Below are positions 1 through 9,459 of a stretch of 64,000 bases of DNA, in pieces. The stretch is from Rhizobium jaguaris (GTDB taxonomy: Bacteria > Pseudomonadota > Alphaproteobacteria > Rhizobiales > Rhizobiaceae). Numbering within the stretch: position 1 is the stretch's first letter; the number at the start of each line of letters is the position of its first letter. The stretch is taken from positions 2,471,501-2,535,500 of the forward strand of contig NZ_CP032694.1 in the NCBI RefSeq assembly GCF_003627755.1, read 5' to 3'. Under the pieces are notes generated by a model that saw nothing but the letters and a program-made list of their open reading frames with translations, was not told the DNA's origin and made no database searches. Position numbers and translations under genes: made by a program.

Positions 1-805
1 CGCAAGCCGCCATGCGACCGCATCAGCGGCTTTGCTGATTCCGCCATTCAGATACGCCCAGGCATCGCGCCACCTGTGCACCTAGCTAACATCTTATATC
101 GATTCTCGATGAGGCCGTTAGGGCAAGCCCCAAAACGCGAAAACCGCGCGATCCGAGGATCGACACGGTTTGCCAAAAACGCCGGCTCGCTTGCATCTCA
201 CACTGCAAGGCTCGCTTCTCCGGTACGCACAACCTAATCCGGAGAGGCAGCGGTGTCCCCCGCCACGCCCCGATAGATAGCCGGACATCGTTACCGGAGG
301 GTTATTAAGGCCTTAAATAAGGATGAATCCGAAAATTTTTCGAAAATTTTTCCGGTTTATCTTGCCAGCGGAAAACGCCGCGAATGGAATATAAAAAGTC
401 TTTGTCGGACGCGATATTTTAGCAATCATTAATCTCACCCCACTCGGAGAGCGTGGGCCTGCGCCTTGGATGCCCATTTTACAGCCACGAATAGCAGAAA
501 ATGGGCTAATTCAAGCGCTTATATAAGCTTTTCGACAAGCCGCAGTAAGTCCGTTCGGCCGACGACCGGTTGATTTCTTCACTCAAATCCTTAGGCTGCA
601 CGCAGTCGATGCAAAAAGAGCACGGCTGCGACATGGTTCGCAGCCGCATAAAAAGCAAGCGCACGACCGCAAACAGGGGACCGGGCAGACGTCGTCAGCG
701 GCGGGTGAACGGTTATGGTGTGTCCACGCTGACGGGGGATCGGCAGGCATCATGTCTGCTGGAGTCGATTCCCGTAACCTAACGAGAACTGGGAGACATT
801 ATCCA
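1..805. other. Long non-coding leader before the betaine importer
   Basis: No convincing gene is visible in these 805 bases. The stretch holds a perfect 12-bp palindrome, TTAAGGCCTTAA, at 305-316. Just after it come two tandem copies of an AT-rich 11-mer, CGAAAATTTTT, at 330-340 and 341-351. These could be a regulator site or an intrinsically bent segment upstream of the importer promoter, but no clear -35/-10 pair can be assigned by eye. A 70-codon open frame at 570-782 has no ribosome site and a low-complexity Arg/Lys-rich product, so it is not called. Confidence 0.5.
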
Positions 806-1804
806 ATGAAGAAGCTTATCGCTTCCGCCATCTTCGCACTCGGTGCCTATGCTTTGGCTGGCTCGGCACATGCTGCGGAATGCGGCGACGTATCCATCGC
901 AGAAATGAACTGGGCATCTGCCGGCGTCGCCGCGCAGGTCGACAAGATCATCCTGCAGAACGGCTATGGCTGCAACGTGACGCTCGTCACGGGCGACACA
1001 CAGCCGACCTTCACTTCCATGGACGAAAAGGCTGAGCCTGACGTCGCGCCCGAACTCTGGGTCAATGCAGTGCGCACCGCACTCGACAAAGCCGTTTCCG
1101 AAGGCCGCCTGATCGAGGCAGCGCCCCTTCTCAGCGACGGTGGCGTCGAAGGCTGGTGGATTCCGAAGTTCCTCGCCGATGCCCATCCGGACATCAAGAC
1201 CGTCCAGGACGCGCTGAAGCATCCGGAACTCTTCCCCGCTCCGGAAGATTCCTCGAAGGCCGCCATTTACAATTGCCCGTCGGGCTGGAACTGCCAGATT
1301 TCCACGGCCAATCTCTATAAGGCGCTTGGCGCCGAAAAGCTCGGCTTCACGCTGGTAGACACCGGTTCGGCTGCGGGCCTTGACGGCTCGATCGCCAACG
1401 CCTTCGAAAAGAAGACCGGCTGGCTCGGCTACTACTGGGCACCGACCGCCATCCTCGGCAAATACGACATGGTGCGCCTGAGCTTCAACGTGCCGCACGA
1501 CAAGAAGGAATGGGACGCCTGCACCGCGATCCAGGATTGCGCCAATCCGAAGGTGAACTCCTATCCGGTTTCCGACGTCTACACCGTCGTGACCAAGGCC
1601 TTTGCCTCGAAGGCTGGCATTGCCATGGACTACGTCAAGACCCGCAAATGGGACAACGGCACGGTCGGCAAGGTTCTCGCCTGGATGACGGACAATCAAG
1701 GCACGAACGAAGACGGTGCAAAATACTTCCTGAAGACTTATCCCGACATGTGGACCAAGTGGGTTTCTCCCGACGTGGCTACAAAGGTCAAGGCTTCGCT
1801 TTGA
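806..1804 (+). CDS. Quaternary-amine (glycine betaine type) ABC transporter substrate-binding protein
   Basis: This is a periplasmic binding protein of 332 residues for a quaternary amine such as glycine betaine, choline or proline betaine (OpuAC/ProX family). A signal peptide covers about residues 1-23 (MKKLIASAIF..., ending AHA before AEC). The mature part has many Trp/Tyr residues, as expected for an aromatic cage, for example EGWWIP and GYYWAP. The ATG at 806 is chosen because GGGAG lies 10 bases upstream; the frame is open further upstream to 752, but that would bury the signal peptide. Permease and ATPase genes follow. A 243-base gap with an imperfect hairpin near 1815-1845 separates it from the permease, which could favour excess binding protein. 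The exact ligand cannot be read from sequence. Confidence 0.9.
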   Translation: MKKLIASAIFALGAYALAGSAHAAECGDVSIAEMNWASAGVAAQVDKIILQNGYGCNVTLVTGDTQPTFTSMDEKAEPDVAPELWVNAVRTALDKAVSEGRLIEAAPLLSDGGVEGWWIPKFLADAHPDIKTVQDALKHPELFPAPEDSSKAAIYNCPSGWNCQISTANLYKALGAEKLGFTLVDTGSAAGLDGSIANAFEKKTGWLGYYWAPTAILGKYDMVRLSFNVPHDKKEWDACTAIQDCANPKVNSYPVSDVYTVVTKAFASKAGIAMDYVKTRKWDNGTVGKVLAWMTDNQGTNEDGAKYFLKTYPDMWTKWVSPDVATKVKASL

Positions 1805-2047
1805 TATGAAACACCGGACTGGCGGCTGGCACTCTGCCGGTCGCCAATTCCGCATTCGCAGCCGCTGCGGTGACACTCACACCGACAGACCGGCGCGGCC
1901 CCAAGTCGCAACAAGTGCAGAATGGCGCCTGCGAATGGTGTAGAAGAAGTGAAGCAGCCTGAAGAACCGGTCGCAGTGCTGCCTACCATCCGCGCGTGAA
2001 GGCCACACGCACAGGCTGGGCAAGAACCGGACAAGAAGGGGAAATTC

Positions 2048-2959
2048 ATGGCTATTCAATGCAGTTTTTTGCCGGATGTTCTGTGTAATTTCCCGGCGAT
2101 CGACGACACTCTCATTCGCGCTGCACGCAAGAACATCGATGACGGCTTCAGGGGATTGGTACGCGCCTACGGCAACGTCATCGACGCCGTGGTTCAGCCG
2201 CTGCAATGGTTTTTGAACTACTTGGAATGGCTTTTCACCAGTACACCCTGGTTCGTAGTTCTGCTTGTCATGATGGCCGTCGTCTATGCTGCCAGCCGCA
2301 ATCTCAAGATCGTCGCGGGCACCGCCATCTCCATGATTCTGATCGGCGTCTGCGGCCTGTGGGGCGACACGATGGTGACACTTGCCATGGTGACCGTCTG
2401 CACACTCATCGCCATCGTCATTGGCCTGCCCATCGGCATATTGATGGCCCGTTCCGACCGGCTGCAATCGATCATCAACCCGATCCTCGACGTGATGCAG
2501 ACGATGCCGAGTTTCGTCTATCTCATCCCCGTCGTCGTGATCTTTGGTATCGGTAAAGTCCCCGGCCTGATCGCCGTGGTCATCTACGCCGTTCCGCCGA
2601 TGATCCGACTGACCAATCTCGGCATCCGCCTCGTCGACAAGGAAGTGCTGGAAGCGGCCGACGCCTTCGGCTCGTCTCACGGGCAGAAACTGTTCAACGT
2701 GCAGATTCCGCTTGCCTTGCCCACCATCATGGCCGGCATCAATCAGACCATCATGATGTCGCTCGCCATGGTCGTTGTGGCCTCGATGGTCGGCGTCGGC
2801 GGGCTTGGCAAGAACACGCTACAGGCGATCAATAATCAGTTCTTCACCGTCGGCTTCCTCAACGGCTTCGCCCTCGTCGCGATCGCCATCATTTTCGACC
2901 GAACGAGCCAAGCCTATGGCAGACGGCTCCAGAAGCACTCCGAGGTCATCCATGGCTAG
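2048..2959 (+). CDS. Quaternary-amine ABC transporter permease (ProW/OpuAB type)
   Basis: This is an inner-membrane permease of 303 residues with several hydrophobic helices from about residue 65 onward and a binding-protein-dependent transport domain in the C-terminal two thirds. The EAA-type loop is visible around EAADAFGSSHGQKLFNVQIP, where the ATPase docks. AAGAAGGGG precedes the ATG at a suitable distance. The 3' end overlaps the ATPase gene by 8 bases, which implies translational coupling. Together with its neighbours it forms a complete three-gene importer. The family transports glycine betaine, proline betaine or choline, and the context (a betaine-homocysteine methyltransferase next door) favours a betaine. 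Confidence 0.9.
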   Translation: MAIQCSFLPDVLCNFPAIDDTLIRAARKNIDDGFRGLVRAYGNVIDAVVQPLQWFLNYLEWLFTSTPWFVVLLVMMAVVYAASRNLKIVAGTAISMILIGVCGLWGDTMVTLAMVTVCTLIAIVIGLPIGILMARSDRLQSIINPILDVMQTMPSFVYLIPVVVIFGIGKVPGLIAVVIYAVPPMIRLTNLGIRLVDKEVLEAADAFGSSHGQKLFNVQIPLALPTIMAGINQTIMMSLAMVVVASMVGVGGLGKNTLQAINNQFFTVGFLNGFALVAIAIIFDRTSQAYGRRLQKHSEVIHG

Positions 2960-4004
2960 TCACGCGATCCAGATCAAAAATCTTTACAAGATCTTCGGCC
3001 CTCGCGGACGCGACTATGTGGAAGCGGTAAAAAACGGGATCGGTAAGGCCGAGCTCAACGAGACGCATGGTCATGTGCTTGGCCTGCAGGATATCAGCAT
3101 CGACATGCCGGCCGGCGCTATCACGGTCGTCATGGGTCTTTCGGGCTCCGGCAAATCCACGCTGATCCGGCATATCAACAGGTTGATCGAGCCGACCGTC
3201 GGCGAAGTGCTCTATGATGGCGTCGACGTCTGCAAGATGAGCGAGAATGCTCTTCGTGAATTTCGCCGCCACAAGACGGCGATGGTGTTCCAGAAATTTG
3301 CCCTGCTGCCGCACCGCACGGTGATCGAAAACACCATCTACGGCCTGCACATTCAAGGCGTAGCCCGGGCAGAAAGCGAGAAGAAGGGTCACTACTGGAT
3401 TGAGCGCGTCGGCCTGAAGGGATTCGAGAATCACTATCCAAATCAGCTTTCCGGCGGCATGCAGCAGCGCGTCGGACTTGCTCGTGCACTGACCAACGAT
3501 GCCGACATCCTGCTGATGGACGAGGCCTACTCCGCACTCGACCCACTCATCCGCGTCGACATGCAGAGCGTGCTTCTCGACCTGCAGAAGGAACTGAAGA
3601 AGACCGTCGTCTTCATCACCCACGACCTCGACGAGGCGCTGCGGCTTGGCGACAAGATCGCCATCCTACGCGACGGCAAGGTCGTGCAGCAGGGCAGCGG
3701 CCAGGAAATCGTGCTGAGACCCGCAGACGATTACATCACCGCCTTCGTCAAGGAAGTGAATCGCGGCCGCGTCATCCAAGCCCAGACGATCATGAAACCT
3801 GTTGCCGGCGAAGCGCATGGGGTCCGCCTATCCGGCGACATGACGCTGGAAGTGGCGGCTAAACAGATGACTGACGGTGGACACACCGCAGCCGTCGTCA
3901 CCGATGCCGGTGGCAAGCCAATCGGCATGATCGATCTGCAAGGCATCATTGCCGCCATGGTGACGCCGACGACCCATGAAAAGACACAGATGGCGGCAGC
4001 CTAA
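2952..4004 (+). CDS. Quaternary-amine ABC transporter ATP-binding protein (ProV type, CBS domain)
   Basis: This ATPase of 350 residues energises the betaine importer. Walker A is GLSGSGKST at residues 62-70, followed by a Q-loop (MVFQKF), the signature LSGGMQQR, Walker B (ILLMDEAYSALD) and the switch His (FITHDLDE). About 75 residues follow the nucleotide-binding domain and resemble a CBS module (TAAVVTDAGGKPIGMIDLQG); in this family CBS modules can sense ionic strength. The ATG at 2952 is chosen because it overlaps the permease stop by 8 bases and begins at the conserved domain, whereas the longer open frame to 2775 lies inside the permease. It is the last gene of the operon, and the palindromic module at 4041-4141 follows. 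Confidence 0.92.
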   Translation: MASHAIQIKNLYKIFGPRGRDYVEAVKNGIGKAELNETHGHVLGLQDISIDMPAGAITVVMGLSGSGKSTLIRHINRLIEPTVGEVLYDGVDVCKMSENALREFRRHKTAMVFQKFALLPHRTVIENTIYGLHIQGVARAESEKKGHYWIERVGLKGFENHYPNQLSGGMQQRVGLARALTNDADILLMDEAYSALDPLIRVDMQSVLLDLQKELKKTVVFITHDLDEALRLGDKIAILRDGKVVQQGSGQEIVLRPADDYITAFVKEVNRGRVIQAQTIMKPVAGEAHGVRLSGDMTLEVAAKQMTDGGHTAAVVTDAGGKPIGMIDLQGIIAAMVTPTTHEKTQMAAA

Positions 4005-4040
4005 ACGCATCATCATCTTAAAACGGAAAGCGCCCTGCCC

Positions 4041-4141
4041 CTACAGCGCCGCGTGTCACATGTGACATGCGGCGCTGTAGCACTTTAAATCTGCTGCATA
4101 ATTTTATCCTTAAATCGATTCCGATTTAAGGAATTATGCAG
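4041..4141. repeat. Rhizobial two-palindrome intergenic repeat
   Basis: Two consecutive palindromes are directly visible. The first, 4041-4080, is a 40-base inverted repeat with arms CTACAGCGCCGC / GCGGCGCTGTAG around a TGTCACATGTGACA core and only one mismatched pair. The second, 4094-4141, has arms beginning CTGCATAATT and ending AATTATGCAG, with CCTTAAATCG / CGATTTAAGG inside and a 4-base bulge. From general knowledge, modules of this sort (a GCGCTGTAG-type hairpin followed by a TTAAATCG/CTGCAT-type palindrome) are scattered between genes in Rhizobium and relatives. Here it could also act as a transcription terminator or mRNA stabiliser for the importer operon. Confidence 0.7.
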
Positions 4142-4269
4142 TAGGCACTTTTTTCTTGTCCAACCTGTTATCGAGCAACCTCTGCCTTTATCCCGGCATT
4201 GTGCTCATATAAAGAAATGTTTATATCTGCATTTCATTCCGATTTATCTGATGTATTCGAGGAGACGCC

Positions 4270-5283
4270 ATGACCGTCACAGCCAATCCCTTGACCGATC
4301 TTCTTGCCGAAAAGGGCGTGCTGCTCGCAGATGGCGCGACGGGCACCAATCTTTTCGCCATGGGTCTGGAGGCCGGCGAAGCGCCGGAGCTCTGGAACGA
4401 ACAGCATCCCGAACGGATCACCAAGCTGCACCAGGATTTCGTCGATGCCGGCGCCGATATCATCCTCACCAACACCTTCGGCGGTACGCGCCATCGACTG
4501 AAGCTGCACCATGCGCAGGACCGCGTTCACAGCTTGAACAAGAAGGCAGCGGAGATCGCCCGCGCCGTCGCCGACAAGGCGGGCCGCAAAGTCATCGTCG
4601 CCGGTTCCGTCGGCCCGACCGGCGAGCTATTGATGCCGCTTGGCGCACTTACCTATGAGGACGCCGTCGCTGCCTTCGCTGAACAGATCGAGGGTCTGAA
4701 AGCCGGCGGCGTCGATGTCGCCTGGATCGAAACCATGTCGTCACCGGAGGAAATCCGCGCCGCTGCGGAAGCCGCCATCAAGGTCGGCCTGCCCTACACC
4801 TATACCGGTTCCTTCGACACCGCCGGCAAGACGATGATGGGTCTGCATCCGAAGGACATCCACGGCGTTGCCAAGAATGTCGGCGAAGGTCCGCTCGCCG
4901 TTGGCGCCAATTGCGGTGTCGGAGCATCGGATATCCTCTCGAGCCTCCTCGACATGACCGATGCCGATCCGGCTGCAACGGTCATCGTCAAGGGCAATTG
5001 CGGCGTTCCGGAATATCGCGGCGCCGAGATCTACTATTCCGGCACGCCACCGCTGATGGCCGATTATGCGCGCCTTGCCCGCGACGCTGGCGCCAAGATC
5101 ATCGGCGGCTGCTGCGGCACCTCGTGCGGCCATCTCGCCGCCATGCGCCAGGCGCTCGACAGCTACACGCCCGGCCCGCGCCCGACCCTGGAAACGATCA
5201 TCGAGCGGATCGGCCCGCTGCGTAACAAGACCGCCAATGAAGGCGGAGCCGCGCCCGCACGCGAGCGCCGTCGGCGCGGATAA
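4270..5283 (+). CDS. bmt: Betaine-homocysteine S-methyltransferase family protein
   Basis: This zinc-dependent enzyme of 337 residues belongs to the homocysteine S-methyltransferase family. The family signature LLADGATGTNLF opens the barrel. The three zinc-binding cysteines are present as C215 (VGANCGVG) and C281/C282 (GGCCGTSCG). In rhizobia such genes transfer a methyl group from glycine betaine to homocysteine, giving dimethylglycine and methionine. Position directly downstream of a betaine-type importer supports that donor, though S-methylmethionine or another methylated thiol remains possible. The ATG at 4270 follows CGAGGAGACGCC, a good ribosome site. The C-terminus is a low-complexity Arg/Ala-rich tail (ERRRRG) like the tails on the methyl-THF methyltransferase and RamA-like proteins further on, an unexplained shared feature. 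Confidence 0.85.
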   Translation: MTVTANPLTDLLAEKGVLLADGATGTNLFAMGLEAGEAPELWNEQHPERITKLHQDFVDAGADIILTNTFGGTRHRLKLHHAQDRVHSLNKKAAEIARAVADKAGRKVIVAGSVGPTGELLMPLGALTYEDAVAAFAEQIEGLKAGGVDVAWIETMSSPEEIRAAAEAAIKVGLPYTYTGSFDTAGKTMMGLHPKDIHGVAKNVGEGPLAVGANCGVGASDILSSLLDMTDADPAATVIVKGNCGVPEYRGAEIYYSGTPPLMADYARLARDAGAKIIGGCCGTSCGHLAAMRQALDSYTPGPRPTLETIIERIGPLRNKTANEGGAAPARERRRRG

Positions 5284-5369
5284 AAATAATCGAGCGGGAT
5301 GTCCTTTGAAAGGTCAGCCCGCTCCACAACTTGACGGATGGCGGCATCGTCCAAACTCAGGCCGTCAGC

Positions 5370-6560
<1,191 letters not shown>

Positions 6561-6617
6561 TTACCGGGAAATCTTGGTGGCGGCTGCACTCGCAACCCTG
6601 GGTGTTGTCGACGCCCA

Positions 6618-7817
6618 TTACATCCGTCTGACAATGTTGTGATTTAATATTTCCGCCGAGGCATATCGTTGGAGATCCACGATTTCATCTGCAGCGGGAT
6701 GTGCCTTTCGAGTCCATGACGCGCGTTCGCGCACGACTTTCGCTGGCGCGCCTGCTGCAACGCAGCAAGCCGGCAACGATTTGGTAACGATGGATCGTGC
6801 GCCGACTACCGTTCCGCCACCGATCGTCGTGCCCGGCATAATAATGGCATCCTGCCCAAGCCAGACATGTGATCCGATAACGACGCTCTTCGGAGAGTTG
6901 ATAATTTCGCCTCTATCGAGGTCAATCAATCCATGGGAGTCCGCGGTCCGGACCCAGACACCCCATGATGACATAAAGTCATCCCCAACCTGCACCGAGT
7001 TTCTGGGGCCTTCGATCCAGAAGTTCACTTGACCGGCTGAACTGCCCCTACCTAAAAAGAGGCCTGCCGAGTTGTAACGGAATACGGCCGAGCTTTGAAT
7101 TTCTCTCTCGACGGCAGAGGCACCAATCACCGCGATGTTCTCGTCTCCCTCAAAGTCGAATACACCGCGAATACTGCTTTGCTGATCGAGAATAACCGCA
7201 TTAAAGCTGCGACCGTGAAAATGAATGGCGAGATTGACGCGTTTCATCCTCCGATCAATTACGATTAAATTGCGTATTCCGAACGGCCCGAGAATATTGA
7301 TGCCGAGATCGGCAAGGCGCCCTTGCGTGGCCGGAGTAACTTCGATGATTTCTAGATCATTGATTGCCGGCAGGGAAAAGCCGCTCGTATCGATGCGACA
7401 ATTATCCTTAAAAGCCGGATGCCCCTGGACTTTTAACCAGAGATCCGAGGACGACTTACTTCGCAGCAAATCCCATATTTCAGAACGCTCCACCAGTATA
7501 TGAGCACATGCAGATGCATCTTCCTCGCGCATCATTACAATCAGATGAGAGCCATCTGCTTCGGATTTTATGACTCCAGATCGCGCTGTTACCGCACCGG
7601 AAGAGTGCCGGAAAAGCAATTCTTTCCCTTCGACATCCCAACTCGTTTCGTTGACATGTTGGTAACCAACGATACTGCCGTCTTGCTCGAAACACATATA
7701 GGGCGTGCGAATATCACCATTCGGTCTCAACAGTGCCCATTGTCGCTGCAGGATAATATTTCGGATCTCGGCAGCAGTATCCAATACGTTCTCGCTTATG
7801 GCGACGGTTGCCAACAT
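6618..7817 (-). CDS. Hexapeptide-repeat acyltransferase, polysaccharide cluster
   Basis: The protein of about 399 residues has a C-terminal left-handed beta-helix acyltransferase domain with hexapeptide repeats (VVIGSHVWLGQDAIIMPGTT, then GGGTVVGARSIVTKSLPACC and AAGAPAKVV). Such enzymes O- or N-acetylate sugars. The N-terminal half is all-beta by appearance and not assigned; a phrase such as GSIVGYQHVNETSWDVEGKE suggests a carbohydrate-related module shared with the neighbouring DUF707 protein (both open with a similar pattern of strand residues). The ATG at 7817 is chosen because it lies 2 bases after the upstream stop and follows GGGG at a suitable distance; the frame is open to 7868. Probably decorates the galactofuranose-containing glycan. 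Confidence 0.75.
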   Translation of the reverse strand: MLATVAISENVLDTAAEIRNIILQRQWALLRPNGDIRTPYMCFEQDGSIVGYQHVNETSWDVEGKELLFRHSSGAVTARSGVIKSEADGSHLIVMMREEDASACAHILVERSEIWDLLRSKSSSDLWLKVQGHPAFKDNCRIDTSGFSLPAINDLEIIEVTPATQGRLADLGINILGPFGIRNLIVIDRRMKRVNLAIHFHGRSFNAVILDQQSSIRGVFDFEGDENIAVIGASAVEREIQSSAVFRYNSAGLFLGRGSSAGQVNFWIEGPRNSVQVGDDFMSSWGVWVRTADSHGLIDLDRGEIINSPKSVVIGSHVWLGQDAIIMPGTTIGGGTVVGARSIVTKSLPACCVAAGAPAKVVRERASWTRKAHPAADEIVDLQRYASAEILNHNIVRRM

Positions 7818-7819
7818 TA

Positions 7820-8959
7820 TCAATTTACCCCGGGTATAGGGCGATACTGAAACCCGTAAGATTGCCAAAGCCCTGCTTGCTCGGCAATTGCGGACCGCAC
7901 GTCATAGCTCGCGCCGATCGGCCTCGTATGAACTATCCCAACCGCGTCAATAATGCCCATACGCGTCGCGGGCCGGCCGAGGAATGAAGGCCACAAATGG
8001 TCCAGACCGTAACCGGAGACGGCATCCTTGATGCTGGCAATGCAGATGCGGAGAGCGCGGCGCGAAAAGAGCGGGCACATGATCTCGACGAAAGGTTCGA
8101 AGCGCACGTCGCCGCCTTGGCGCTGGGCCGTTATCGGATGATTGATGTGGCAGCCAGCTTCCTGACGAAGCGATGGCTGCGCCAGATCGAGCCCGTATTT
8201 GCGTGACAGATGGAACATTCTGTTCAAATCCGATCCGCTGCACAGCAGATCGTCGTCAGGCAACCAGATGCGATCGTAGTTCCAAAGCGGGCTATCGTCA
8301 TAAAACAGATCGAAGATCGGCTTGAACTTCCGCTGGTTCGGGGCATGGGTGAGATATTCCGGCGACACCGATGCGTCGGGAATTTCGCTGCCGTACCAGC
8401 TTACGCAGAGATCCCAGGTGCGCGTCTTGTCGTCGAGCCCATCGAACCAGCGCGGATGCAACGACGACCCGTTGGCGCGAACGACGACGAGATTTGCTCG
8501 GCGCGCCTCCGCTGGCGGCTGCTTGATAAATCTGGCTCGGCGTTCCATGTGGGACGGCGTCGGGGATACCGGATGGGGTGGATGGTCGACCAGGGTTAGA
8601 ATGTAGACGGCCTCGACACCGGCAAGGATGGCGTGACCGGCAAGTGCCACGACCGCCGAATTCACGACGCGGGCCGCGGTGAATACGATCGTCGGCACAC
8701 CTTGGCTGTCGAGGATGCAGAGATTTCCATTGGCTACATACCAGTGATCGAGCGATCCGTGGAAGACATTGCCGATCAGTCCTTCGGGCGCAAGCACAAG
8801 GAACGGCGCCAACTGCCGCCCGTTCAGATCGCTCAATTGCCAAAATGTTCCGGAGAGCGTCTCTGCGTCCAGAAGCGGAGCCTCGGACCATTGTTCCGCA
8901 ATTGCCACGCGCTCCGCACGCGTGAGAGTTTGCAGATTGCTCGCTGCAAAAGACGTCAT
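7820..8959 (-). CDS. DUF707 family protein, putative glycan enzyme
   Basis: The C-terminal part (from about residue 135: RRANLVVVRANGSSLHPRWF onward) matches my knowledge of the DUF707 family, with DLCVSWYG, a PIFDLFYDDSPLWNYDRIWL segment, the acidic motif LPDDDLLC and a HTRPIG block near the end. DUF707 proteins occur in polysaccharide loci and look like nucleotide-sugar-dependent glycosyltransferases, but no reaction is proven. The first 120 or so residues resemble the N-terminal domain of the acyltransferase gene downstream. The ATG at 8959 is chosen because AGGGGG lies 6 bases upstream; the frame continues to 9037 without a good ribosome site. Co-transcribed with the acyltransferase. Confidence 0.7.
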   Translation of the reverse strand: MTSFAASNLQTLTRAERVAIAEQWSEAPLLDAETLSGTFWQLSDLNGRQLAPFLVLAPEGLIGNVFHGSLDHWYVANGNLCILDSQGVPTIVFTAARVVNSAVVALAGHAILAGVEAVYILTLVDHPPHPVSPTPSHMERRARFIKQPPAEARRANLVVVRANGSSLHPRWFDGLDDKTRTWDLCVSWYGSEIPDASVSPEYLTHAPNQRKFKPIFDLFYDDSPLWNYDRIWLPDDDLLCSGSDLNRMFHLSRKYGLDLAQPSLRQEAGCHINHPITAQRQGGDVRFEPFVEIMCPLFSRRALRICIASIKDAVSGYGLDHLWPSFLGRPATRMGIIDAVGIVHTRPIGASYDVRSAIAEQAGLWQSYGFQYRPIPGVN

Positions 8960-9131
8960 AGACAGCCCCCTATTCCTGGACCTGGAACGACCGTTCGGGA
9001 AATGACACTGCAAGACGCCATCAGCCTCGAAACTCACAATCGAACTAGCTTGATGGACACAGTGTCAGCCGTTCCTTTTGCGAAACTTGCGGAGGTCCCA
9101 GCCTTAGCGGCCGCCTCCCGAAATCGCGCCG

Positions 9132-9401
9132 TCAGAAATCGAAATTGACCAGGGCGCCTGCCAATATTGACTGCATTTGGGCCGACGACGTTCGAAACGG
9201 CTTTGATATTCTTTCACTCAGCGCATCCTGAGCATTGTGTGATGTCGGCGCCAGGGGAGACGGAGCACCCAGCATGGCAGCTACGGCGTTGGTCTTGGCC
9301 GTGTTGCCCGGCATCGCCACAATCGGCGTCGACAGCGTCGCTGCCGCAACGAAATGGCGGAAACGATCCGTGATCGTCAGTTCCGCTGAGCGATGCTGCA
9401 T
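9132..9401 (-). CDS. Small hypothetical protein, 89 residues
   Basis: This is a short open frame between two glycosyltransferase-type genes on the same strand. The ATG at 9401 is preceded by AAGGAATTGACG, giving a good Shine-Dalgarno at 7-base spacing; TTG at 9407 is an alternative start but too near the ribosome site. The product is Ala/Ser/Thr-rich with no membrane segment or motif I recognise. It fills a gap that would otherwise be empty and is oriented with its neighbours, which is the main support. It could be a small accessory protein of the polysaccharide cluster or a chance frame. Confidence 0.4.
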   Translation of the reverse strand: MQHRSAELTITDRFRHFVAAATLSTPIVAMPGNTAKTNAVAAMLGAPSPLAPTSHNAQDALSERISKPFRTSSAQMQSILAGALVNFDF

Positions 9402-9459
9402 CGTCAATTCCTTGAATTGTACCGGCTGCAGGAAATACCCTCACCACCCGAACGCACGC

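Noticed and set aside
1..81. Possible minus-strand gene start (GTG at 81) reading HRWRDAWAYLNGGIS
   Set aside because: Only 27 codons before the window edge and no ribosome site, directly after a stop; cannot be judged.
570..782. Open frame of 70 codons upstream of the importer
   Set aside because: No ribosome site, Arg/Lys-rich shadow-like product, overlaps the leader of a strong gene.
779..1876. Open frame of 365 codons on the minus strand
   Set aside because: Antisense to a clear binding-protein gene; product is Arg-rich with no domain.
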